The position numbers and the translations under genes are program-made. DNA of 24,172 nucleotides from CAZVPF01 sp964628195 (GTDB taxonomy: Bacteria; Planctomycetota; Phycisphaerae; Sedimentisphaerales; Anaerohalosphaeraceae): contig CAZVPF010000041.1 in assembly GCA_964628195.1 (NCBI GenBank), forward strand, positions 1 to 24,172, given 5' to 3'. Below the pieces are notes generated by a model that had not been told where the DNA came from, ran no database searches, and saw nothing but the letters and a program-made list of their open reading frames with translations. Below, piece after piece: positions 7,729 to 14,913 of this stretch. Every line of letters begins with the position of its first letter. Positions within the stretch are counted from its first letter, which is position 1.

Positions 7729-10700
7729 ATGGGAAAAATTCCCGCCAGATATATGCTTTTGCCGGACCTCGCGAAAGATGATGTTATCCGCCGGGCCGCC
7801 GAGGCGATCGCAAATGCCCGGCCCGGCACCGACAGCCCCGTAAAACTCTGCGGGACATGGGGGTCCTTTGCGCCCATGCTCGCCGCCCACATAAGCAAAA
7901 CACTCAAGCGGCCAATGCTCTACATAAGCCCCCACATCGACGACGCCGACAATGTCTGCGACGACATGACAGTCTTCCTCGGCCAAACCGTCCAGACCTT
8001 CCCCGTATGGGAAGACACCCAGCGGTTCGAGGACGCGACCGACGAGATCGGCGCCCAAAGGCTGCGTCTTGCCCTTTCCCTTACAGCCCGCGACTATGAC
8101 CCCCAGAACCTTGTGATCGCGACTTCTATCCAGGCCATTAATCAGCCCGTCCCCGCACCGTCGCTGCTGCGGCAAAACGGCCTCAAACTTCATACCAGCC
8201 AGACCATTGAGCCCGAGCTTGTAGTAAACTGGCTTGTCGATAACGGCTTTGAGCGGACAGACAGCATCGACCTGCCCGGCCAGTTCGCCGCACGAGGCGG
8301 AATTATCGACATCTTCTCATCCGTTACCGCCCAGCCGGGCAGCGCCGCCGCACCCGTCCGAGTCGAGTTTTTCGGCGACACCATCGAAACCCTCCGCACA
8401 GTCGACCTCGACACAAAACGCTCAAAGGACAACATCGACAGCATCTGCGTCATCCCGCCCTCGGCCTGCATCGACACCAGCAGCACCGAAATGTTCGTAA
8501 AGCTCCTGCCCGAAGATACGATCGTCTTCATCGAAGAGCCCGTCGACGTCGCCGAAGTCTCCAGCGTCTTTCTCGAAAGAACAGACGACCCGACCGGACT
8601 GTACCCATTCTCCGCGATATACAAAGCCCTGCAGAACTTTGCCTGCGTGGAAATCTCCCGCTTCGCCCCTTCTGCCGACCAGAACATACTCGAACTCAAC
8701 GTTACAAGCGCAGTGCAGTTCGAGCACAAGGCAGGCCGGATATGGAAAGACACCCGCGCGGTATTGAAAGACATCATCGACCAGGCCCGCGACAAAAAGG
8801 TGCTGCTGTTCTGCGAAAACAACGCCGAAATATCACGCCTTACAGAAATAATAAAAGACCTGCACGGCAAAATTCCTCCACGGCTCAAGCTTCTGCGCGG
8901 CTTCATCAGGCAGGGCTTTATTATAAACTCGCTGCGAACCATCGTTATCAGCCACCACGAAATATTCGGCCAGTACGCAATCCGCCGACGGATCAGAACT
9001 ATAAAAACCGCCTCCCCCGTTGACAAGACAATGGACCTCAAAAAAGGCGACTTCGTGGTGCACATCTCTTACGGCATAGGCAAATTCCGCGGTGTCAGGA
9101 CCATCGAAAAAGACGGCGCAGTCGAAGAATACCTCACCCTTGAATACGCCGACAAGATGATAATAAACGTGCCCGTAAAGAACATCGCCCTCGTGCAGAA
9201 ATACATCGGAGCCGTCCCAAAACGCCCCAGGCTCAGCAAGATCGGAACCAAAAAATGGGAGAACCAGAAAAAGCGGGTCGCACAGGGCGTTCAGGAACTT
9301 GCCGCCGAGCTTCTCGAAATACAGGCACAACGCAGAAAAGCAGGCGGCTTCGCTTTCGACCAGGACACAACCTGGCAGCTTCAGTTCGAGCAAAGCTTCT
9401 TATACGAAGAAACCCCCGACCAGCTTACCGCCATCGAGCAGATAAAAAAGGACATGACCCAGCCAGTGCCCATGGACCGACTGCTCTGCGGCGACGTAGG
9501 CTACGGCAAAACAGAGCTCGCCATGCGGGCCGCCTTCAAAGCCGTCGAATCCGGCAAACAGGTCGCACTGCTCGTGCCCACAACGGTGCTGTGTGTCCAG
9601 CACGGCAGCACCTTCCGCGAACGCTTCGCAGACTTCCCGGTCAGCATAGAAATACTCAACCGCTTCGTAACACCCGCACGCGCAAAAGAGATCGTAACCC
9701 AGGCAAAAGCAGGCAAAGTCGACATCCTGATCGGCACACACCGCCTGCTCAGCGAGGACATCGGTTTCAGGGACCTCGGCCTGCTCATCATCGACGAGGA
9801 ACAGCGATTCGGAGTGGAACACAAGGAAAGACTAAAACGCTTCCGCGTCAACGTCGACATCCTAACCCTCACCGCGACCCCTATCCCGCGAACGCTTCAC
9901 ATGTCGCTGCTCGGCCTGCGCGACATAAGCTCCCTTTCCACCCCGCCCCTCGACAGGCGAAGCATAGTAACAAAAATATGCCGCTACGACGAGGCCCTTA
10001 TACGCAAAGTAATATTCAACGAGCTCAACCGAGACGGCCAGGTCTTCTTCCTGCACAACCGCGTCCGGTCCATAGAGAAAAAAGCCTTCGAGCTGCGCAA
10101 AATAATCAGCGACGACCGCGTAACGATAGACATAGGCCACGGCCAAATGCACAAACACCAGCTCGAAGAAGCGATGCTCCGTTTCGTCAACGGCCAAACC
10201 GACGTGCTCGTATGCTCGACGATAATCGAATCCGGCCTTGACATCCCCAACGCAAACACCATCATAATAAACAACGCCGACAAATTCGGACTCGCCCAGC
10301 TCCACCAGCTTCGCGGAAGAGTCGGACGTTATAAGCACCGCGCCTACGCCTACATGCTCATGCCCCGCGCAGGCTCCGTAAATCCGACCGCCGCAAAAAG
10401 ATTAAAAGCTATTGAAGAATATTCACAGCTCGGCAGCGGTTTTCGCATCGCGCTGCGAGACCTCGAGATAAGAGGCGCAGGCAACATACTCGGCCCCGAA
10501 CAGTCCGGCCATATCAACACCGTAGGCTACGAGCTTTACTGCCGCCTGCTTTCAGACGCCGTCAAAAGGCTTAAAAACGAACCCGTCGAAACAGCCCCCC
10601 AAACAGTCATCGATCTGGGCATATCGACATATATCCCGAAAAGCTACATACCCTCGGACTCCCAGCGCATGGACGTTTACCGCAGGATATCACTCGCGTC

Positions 10701-11022
10701 GCACCCCCAAGACCTTACCGATACCGCCGAAGAGCTCCGCGACCTTTTCGGCCCTGTACCCGAACCGGTACTTACGCTCATAGACCTCACCCGGATCCGC
10801 ATCGCCGCCGCCCGCTGGAAAATAAAAAGCATCGTCGCAAGACAGCCCGACCTCATATTCTACCTCGAAACCGAAAGCAATACCGGCGACCTGTTCGCCC
10901 GCGCACCCGGCTCCGTAAGAATACCAAACCCGACCACAGTGCACGTTCGGCTGGGACCCGCTTATTTCGAACCGAAAACCATGATGAGTATTTTAAGAAA
11001 ATTACTTCGCGTAAAAACATGA
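7729..11022 (+). CDS. mfd: transcription-repair coupling factor Mfd
   Basis: Mfd is a DNA translocase that removes RNA polymerase stalled at lesions and recruits UvrA. The 1097-residue protein is near full length (E. coli 1148). The N-terminal UvrB-like module (to about residue 330) includes GQFAARGGIIDIF (184-196). A CarD-like RNA polymerase-interacting domain spans about 437-500 (KKGDFVVHISYGIGKF). Superfamily 2 helicase motors follow: Walker A GDVGYGKTE (588-596), DEEQRFG (689-695), TATPIPRTLHMS, then motif VI in QLRGRVGR. The C-terminal TRCF domain covers about 950-1060. No clear Shine-Dalgarno precedes ATG 7729; an in-frame ATG at 7753 is an alternative. It heads a run of four closely packed genes, and its partner uvrA lies downstream in this window. 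Confidence 0.97.
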   Translation: MGKIPARYMLLPDLAKDDVIRRAAEAIANARPGTDSPVKLCGTWGSFAPMLAAHISKTLKRPMLYISPHIDDADNVCDDMTVFLGQTVQTFPVWEDTQRFEDATDEIGAQRLRLALSLTARDYDPQNLVIATSIQAINQPVPAPSLLRQNGLKLHTSQTIEPELVVNWLVDNGFERTDSIDLPGQFAARGGIIDIFSSVTAQPGSAAAPVRVEFFGDTIETLRTVDLDTKRSKDNIDSICVIPPSACIDTSSTEMFVKLLPEDTIVFIEEPVDVAEVSSVFLERTDDPTGLYPFSAIYKALQNFACVEISRFAPSADQNILELNVTSAVQFEHKAGRIWKDTRAVLKDIIDQARDKKVLLFCENNAEISRLTEIIKDLHGKIPPRLKLLRGFIRQGFIINSLRTIVISHHEIFGQYAIRRRIRTIKTASPVDKTMDLKKGDFVVHISYGIGKFRGVRTIEKDGAVEEYLTLEYADKMIINVPVKNIALVQKYIGAVPKRPRLSKIGTKKWENQKKRVAQGVQELAAELLEIQAQRRKAGGFAFDQDTTWQLQFEQSFLYEETPDQLTAIEQIKKDMTQPVPMDRLLCGDVGYGKTELAMRAAFKAVESGKQVALLVPTTVLCVQHGSTFRERFADFPVSIEILNRFVTPARAKEIVTQAKAGKVDILIGTHRLLSEDIGFRDLGLLIIDEEQRFGVEHKERLKRFRVNVDILTLTATPIPRTLHMSLLGLRDISSLSTPPLDRRSIVTKICRYDEALIRKVIFNELNRDGQVFFLHNRVRSIEKKAFELRKIISDDRVTIDIGHGQMHKHQLEEAMLRFVNGQTDVLVCSTIIESGLDIPNANTIIINNADKFGLAQLHQLRGRVGRYKHRAYAYMLMPRAGSVNPTAAKRLKAIEEYSQLGSGFRIALRDLEIRGAGNILGPEQSGHINTVGYELYCRLLSDAVKRLKNEPVETAPQTVIDLGISTYIPKSYIPSDSQRMDVYRRISLASHPQDLTDTAEELRDLFGPVPEPVLTLIDLTRIRIAAARWKIKSIVARQPDLIFYLETESNTGDLFARAPGSVRIPNPTTVHVRLGPAYFEPKTMMSILRKLLRVKT

Positions 11023-11075
11023 TCTGTCTTATAATGACAAAAACCCTAATCAAAAACAAGTTACGGGAGTTAAAT

Positions 11076-12188
11076 ATGCAAGGCAAGTTCGCTAAAACGG
11101 CCATAATGTTCGTATCTGTATATGTGCTGCTTTTCACAGGATGCAGTTCAAAGCCAAAGGGCAAGTTCACCGCCGAGGAAATGGAAAATATTCCGCTGGT
11201 CACAAGGCAGCAGCTTCCCGCCCCGACAGGCGGCATGAGCCTCTCGGTCGACGACCAGACCATAACCGCAGGCGAGGTAATACTGCCCATCGCCGACCAG
11301 GTCTCCGACATAGCCGTCATAAGCGACTACAACACCTTCCGTGCAAAAGTTGCCCCCGTAGTCGAAAGACAGCTTATTAACAAGATAACCGACGTGCTGC
11401 TCTACAATCAGGCAAAAAAGACCGCCCCGGAAAACATCGACGACATGCTCGAAAAGGTTGTGGAAGCGGAGGTAAACAAGTTCGTCGCAAGGTACAACGG
11501 GGACAGGGCGCTCGCTCAGGAGGCCCTGAGAAAAATGGGAATGAAAGACTGGGGCGAGTTTAGAAAATACCAGAGACGGTTCATACTAACACAGTCATAC
11601 ATATCCGAAAAGCTCGACAACGACAAGCCGATTACCCACGCCCAGATGCTCGAATATTATCAAAAGAACAAACAGGAGCTTTTCAGTTGGACCGGCAGCT
11701 TCTCGTTCATGCTCATAGACCTGCCCTACGAAAACCAAAACAGGGACAAGGTCAAAGAAACCGTCGACACCGTATACGATAAACTCGACCAGGGAACACC
11801 ATTCGCCGAGCTCGCGCAACAATACTCCGAAGGACACAGAAGTCAAATAGGAGGCCTGTGGGAAGATGTCAGCCTCAACTCCCTCGCCGAGCCTTACGAC
11901 ATGATCGAAAAAAGCGCTAAGCAAATGAGCCCCGGCGAAGTATCAAAGCCCATAGACACAGGCAGCCGGTTCTTCATCGTCAAGCTTGTTGAGTACATAG
12001 AACCCGGCGTCGAGCCGTTCGAAAAGGTACAGGGAATTGTCGAAGAATCGATCCGCTTTCAGCGCAAACGAGACAACTTCAACAATATGGTCGCAAAGCT
12101 GATGGACCAGGCCCAGATCGGGAACTTCCAGGCATTCCTCGAATACTGCCTGAGAAGCGCGTACATGAAATACCGCACGGAGGGCTGA
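11076..12188 (+). CDS. lipoprotein PpiC/parvulin-type peptidyl-prolyl isomerase
   Basis: Probable periplasmic or membrane-anchored proline isomerase/chaperone. I chose ATG 11076 over an in-frame ATG at 11019: it has GGGAG six bases upstream (11065-11069) and places a lipoprotein signal at the very N-terminus (KFAK, hydrophobic stretch, lipobox FTGC with Cys23). The upstream ATG would overlap the mfd stop as ATGA and bury the signal behind 19 residues. The 370-residue product has a SurA-like helical region (about 85-200) and a rotamase domain at about 206-306, with FAELAQQYSEG, GGLW and a P-x-x-x-GSRFFIVKL ending. A basic helical tail follows. It lies four bases before acpS, within the mfd operon. 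Clients are unknown; outer-membrane or secreted protein folding is the family role. Confidence 0.85.
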   Translation: MQGKFAKTAIMFVSVYVLLFTGCSSKPKGKFTAEEMENIPLVTRQQLPAPTGGMSLSVDDQTITAGEVILPIADQVSDIAVISDYNTFRAKVAPVVERQLINKITDVLLYNQAKKTAPENIDDMLEKVVEAEVNKFVARYNGDRALAQEALRKMGMKDWGEFRKYQRRFILTQSYISEKLDNDKPITHAQMLEYYQKNKQELFSWTGSFSFMLIDLPYENQNRDKVKETVDTVYDKLDQGTPFAELAQQYSEGHRSQIGGLWEDVSLNSLAEPYDMIEKSAKQMSPGEVSKPIDTGSRFFIVKLVEYIEPGVEPFEKVQGIVEESIRFQRKRDNFNNMVAKLMDQAQIGNFQAFLEYCLRSAYMKYRTEG

Positions 12189-12192
12189 ACCG

Positions 12193-12582
12193 ATGCAGAT
12201 AATCGCACACGGAATAGACCTCGTCGACTTTGAGCGAATCGAGTCAATGCTCAAAAAACACGGGCCCCGTTTCCTCGACAGGGTATTCACAAAACGCGAA
12301 CAGGATGACGCAAACGCAGTAAAAAACACCACCGAAAAACTCGCCGGCAGGTTCGCATCGAAAGAAGCGGTACTGAAACTTCTCGGAACAGGCTGGCGCG
12401 GCAAAATTGCATGGACCGATATAGAGGTCGTAAACAACCGGCTCGGCCAGCCGGAGGTCAGCCTCTACGGCGAGGTCAAAAAAATCGCGGACCAGGCCGC
12501 AATCGAACAGGTAAGCATCAGTATTACCCACACCGCCAACTTCGCCATAGCCTCCGCCGTTGCCCTGAGAGAAGTAAAATGA
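12193..12582 (+). CDS. acpS: holo-[acyl-carrier-protein] synthase
   Basis: This enzyme transfers 4'-phosphopantetheine from coenzyme A to the serine of apo-acyl carrier protein, activating fatty-acid synthesis. The 129-residue length is typical of the short AcpS type. Motifs are GIDLVDFERIE with Mg-binding Asp9, FTKREQ (32-37), GRFASKEAVLKLL with Glu58, and SISITHT (108-114). GGAGG lies about eight bases before the ATG, inside the end of the preceding gene. Its stop overlaps the mnmG start as ATGA, so translation of the two is probably coupled. Confidence 0.95.
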   Translation: MQIIAHGIDLVDFERIESMLKKHGPRFLDRVFTKREQDDANAVKNTTEKLAGRFASKEAVLKLLGTGWRGKIAWTDIEVVNNRLGQPEVSLYGEVKKIADQAAIEQVSISITHTANFAIASAVALREVK

Positions 12583-14405
12583 AAACCGCCCACTTTGACT
12601 GCATAATCGTCGGGGCCGGACACGCCGGCTGCGAAGCCGCACACGCCTGTGCGAAAATGGGAGCCAAAACAGCACTTGTAACCATGAGCCTCGACACCAT
12701 CGCAAAGGCAAGCTGCAACCCCGCGATAGGCGGCCTTGCAAAGGGGCAGATCGCACGCGAAATAGATGCGCTCGGCGGACTCATGGGCATGGCGACCGAT
12801 GCGACGGGTATCCAGTTCCGAGTCCTAAACCGCTCCAAAGGCCCCGCCGTCCAGTCCCCGCGAGCACAGATTGATAAATACCAGTACCAGCGATTCATGA
12901 CAGATACGCTGATGCGAACAGACAATCTCACCCTCATCGAAAACACCGTCGCCCAGATAAATACACAAAACGGAAAAGTCACCGGAATCACCTGCCTCGA
13001 CGGCAGCGCCTGCACCGCGCCGACCGTACAGCTTACAACCGGAACTTTCCTCCGCGGCATTATGCACCTCGGAACCGAGCAATGGCCAGGAGGAAGGCTC
13101 GACGAACCCGCAAGCAGCGAACTGAGCCAATCCCTCAAAAAACTCGGCCTGCGAATAGAAAGACTAAAAACAGGAACCCCCGTCAGGCTCGCAGGCGAAA
13201 CAATAGATTACGACAAAACACAGCTCCAGCCCGGCGACCAAAACCCCGAACCATTCTCTTTCATGAACGAAAAAATCAACTCGCCCCAGGTCCCCTGCTG
13301 GATTACCTATACAAACCCCGCAATTCACGAACTTATACTCGCCAGCCTCGACCGCGCCCCGCTCTACTCGGGCCAGATCAAATCCGTCGGCCCGCGGTAC
13401 TGCCCCAGCATAGAAACAAAAATAAAACGCTTTTCAGACAAAACCCGCCACCAGGTATTCCTCGAGCCCGAGGACAGGCAAGTAACCACCATCTACGCCA
13501 ACGGCATAAGCACCTCGCTTCCTCGCGACATCCAGCGGCAAATGCTAAAACTCATGCCCGGAACACAAAACGCCAGAATTGTCCACTACGCATACGCCAT
13601 CGAGTACGATTACATCCCCGCCCAGCAGCTTAAAGTAAATCTCGAAACCAGGAAAATCGACGGCCTTTTCCTCGCCGGTCAGATCAACGGCACCAGCGGC
13701 TATGAAGAAGCTGCCGCCCAGGGGCTCCTCGCAGGTATAAACATGGTAAAAAAACTCGATAACAAGCCCCCCCTCATACTCTCACGCGACCAGGCATACA
13801 TAGGCGTGCTCATAGACGACCTCCTCACCAAAGAGATCGTCGAACCATACCGCATGTTCACCTCCCGCGCAGAATACCGCCTGACACTCCGCGCCGATAA
13901 CGCCGACCGGCGCCTTACGCCCATCGCCATCCAAAACGGCCTTGCCGACCAAACCCGAAGCGACCTTTTCAATAAAAAGCTCGACGATATTGAAAAACTT
14001 AAAAACTACCTGATCAAAACAAAACAAAAGGGCGTAACACTTTGGCAAAGCCTCAAACAACCAGGCAGCCCCTACTGCGAAAATATTTTCAACGACCCCG
14101 AGGTAAAACAAATTACACCCGACCGAAGCGCGATAAAAGCCGCCCTAATAGACGCCCGTTATGAAGGATACCTCGCCCGCCAGGAAAAGCAGATAAAAAG
14201 TTTTCGCAATCTTGAGAATATCATCCTGCCCGAAAACTTCAATTATGATAAAGTACCCCATTTAAGGGCAGAAGCGAAAGAGAGGCTGACTTTCTACAAA
14301 CCACACAACCTCGGCCAGGCCTCGCGCATAGGCGGCATCACACCAGCCGACATAACGGTAATACAGATACACCTTAAAAAACAGGAAACCTCACAGCCTC
14401 GCTAA
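12579..14405 (+). CDS. mnmG: tRNA uridine-5-carboxymethylaminomethyl modification enzyme MnmG (GidA)
   Basis: With MnmE this FAD enzyme makes the (carboxymethyl)aminomethyl group at wobble uridine 34 of several tRNAs. The open frame extends upstream to 12411, but that part is only a shadow of acpS. Start ATG 12579 puts the FAD-binding VGAGHAGCEAA at residues 11-21 and overlaps the acpS stop by four bases. The 608-residue protein has CNPAIGGLAKGQ (46-57), LNRSKGPAV...PRAQIDK (about 83-100), the signature FLAGQINGTSGYEEAAAQG, and the FTSRAEYRLTLRADNAD segment, followed by a helical C-terminal domain that contacts MnmE. It is the last gene of the mfd-ppi-acpS-mnmG run. MnmE is not in the window. 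Confidence 0.97.
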   Translation: MKTAHFDCIIVGAGHAGCEAAHACAKMGAKTALVTMSLDTIAKASCNPAIGGLAKGQIAREIDALGGLMGMATDATGIQFRVLNRSKGPAVQSPRAQIDKYQYQRFMTDTLMRTDNLTLIENTVAQINTQNGKVTGITCLDGSACTAPTVQLTTGTFLRGIMHLGTEQWPGGRLDEPASSELSQSLKKLGLRIERLKTGTPVRLAGETIDYDKTQLQPGDQNPEPFSFMNEKINSPQVPCWITYTNPAIHELILASLDRAPLYSGQIKSVGPRYCPSIETKIKRFSDKTRHQVFLEPEDRQVTTIYANGISTSLPRDIQRQMLKLMPGTQNARIVHYAYAIEYDYIPAQQLKVNLETRKIDGLFLAGQINGTSGYEEAAAQGLLAGINMVKKLDNKPPLILSRDQAYIGVLIDDLLTKEIVEPYRMFTSRAEYRLTLRADNADRRLTPIAIQNGLADQTRSDLFNKKLDDIEKLKNYLIKTKQKGVTLWQSLKQPGSPYCENIFNDPEVKQITPDRSAIKAALIDARYEGYLARQEKQIKSFRNLENIILPENFNYDKVPHLRAEAKERLTFYKPHNLGQASRIGGITPADITVIQIHLKKQETSQPR

Positions 14406-14483
14406 ACCCTGTCCGTATTAATAAAACCGCGGCCAACGCGTGAAAATAGACAAAATAGTGAATATAAAGAAGAAAATACAGAT

Positions 14484-14517
14484 GGTGATTTCCCTGAAAG
14501 TTAATCGGGAAATCACC
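14484..14517. repeat. perfect 11-bp inverted repeat after mnmG
   Basis: GGTGATTTCCC (14484-14494) and GGGAAATCACC (14507-14517) flank a 12-base loop. It lies 79 bases after the mnmG stop. Neither strand has a T-run after the stem, so it is not a standard intrinsic terminator. It may still end transcription, protect the mRNA 3' end, or be a protein-binding site. Confidence 0.6.
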
Positions 14518-14609
14518 CTCCTCCGAATTATTACGATATATTTAATAACATTTTATATAAAAGTAATCAAGCGAATTTTCCAAATTTTTCCTAAATTTTT
14601 TACCTAAAC

Positions 14610-14625
14610 TCACAAATATTTGTGA
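14610..14625. promoter_or_regulatory. 16-bp perfect palindrome, candidate operator
   Basis: TCACAAATATTTGTGA is perfectly symmetric. The arms TCACA and TGTGA with a six-base centre are the CRP half-sites in the opposite order, so it is not a CRP site. The size fits a dimeric regulator, but no regulator is known. Confidence 0.35.
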
Positions 14626-14752
14626 ATGCAGGACTTATATGTCGCCTTCTCAATAAGAAGTTTATGCCCCCCGCCCCCGCAAAAACAGGTTTTACAATTT
14701 TTTGAACAATTCCCCTGCCGCCGCTACCTGTAAAATGTCCCCTCAAATCCCC

Positions 14753-14767
14753 TCGGGCACTGCCCGA
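14753..14767. promoter_or_regulatory. 15-bp palindrome upstream of the uvrA promoter
   Basis: TCGGGCA and TGCCCGA flank one central C. It lies about 25 bases upstream of the putative uvrA -35 hexamer, where an activator or repressor could bind. Confidence 0.3.
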
Positions 14768-14792
14768 AATGACCTGAACCGGATTAAATACT

Positions 14793-14821
14793 TTGATTAT
14801 GAAACGGTTTTGTGGTAAGAT
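14793..14821 (+). promoter_or_regulatory. putative uvrA promoter
   Basis: TTGATT (14793-14798) and TAAGAT (14816-14821) are separated by 17 bases. The predicted start is near 14828, giving a leader of about 85 bases. Confidence 0.5.
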
Positions 14822-14822
14822 A

Positions 14823-14891
14823 ACGGAATTAATATGTTTTTACCGGACCAGAATCACTTAGGAAGTTAATTCCGTCGCCTCTGGATGGCGA
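14823..14891 (+). promoter_or_regulatory. inverted repeat and hairpin in the uvrA leader
   Basis: ACGGAATTAA (14823-14832) is complementary to TTAATTCCGT (14866-14875), 33 bases apart; the first arm covers the predicted transcription start. Directly after it TCGCC (14875-14879) pairs with GGCGA (14887-14891). The pair could form an operator with looped sites or an RNA structure ahead of the ribosome site AAGG at 14903-14906. No known SOS-box consensus was recognised. Confidence 0.4.
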
Positions 14892-14913
14892 TTGTTAATA
14901 AAAAGGTAAAATA

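Larger units (their letters stand above)
14406..14792. other. intergenic region rich in inverted repeats between mnmG and uvrA
   Basis: No convincing gene in this AT-rich gap. A 41-codon frame at 14482-14607 (MVISLK...) lacks a good ribosome site and overlaps a perfect inverted repeat, so it is not called. The palindromes inside are listed separately. No tRNA or rRNA was recognised. Confidence 0.5.

Noticed and set aside
11019..11075. Upstream ATG of the PpiC lipoprotein overlapping the mfd stop
   Set aside because: The ATGA overlap is attractive, but the start at 11076 has GGGAG at good spacing and gives a proper lipoprotein signal.
12411..12578. 56-codon N-terminal extension of the mnmG frame
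   Set aside because: It lies wholly within acpS in another frame and is Arg/Pro/Gly-rich, as expected of a shadow; the FAD motif begins right after ATG 12579.
14484..14517. Intrinsic terminator of mnmG
   Set aside because: The stem is strong but neither strand has a following T-run, so it is recorded only as an inverted repeat.
14482..14607. 41-codon frame after mnmG
   Set aside because: No good ribosome site; it covers an inverted repeat and AT-rich DNA, and the product has no recognisable features.
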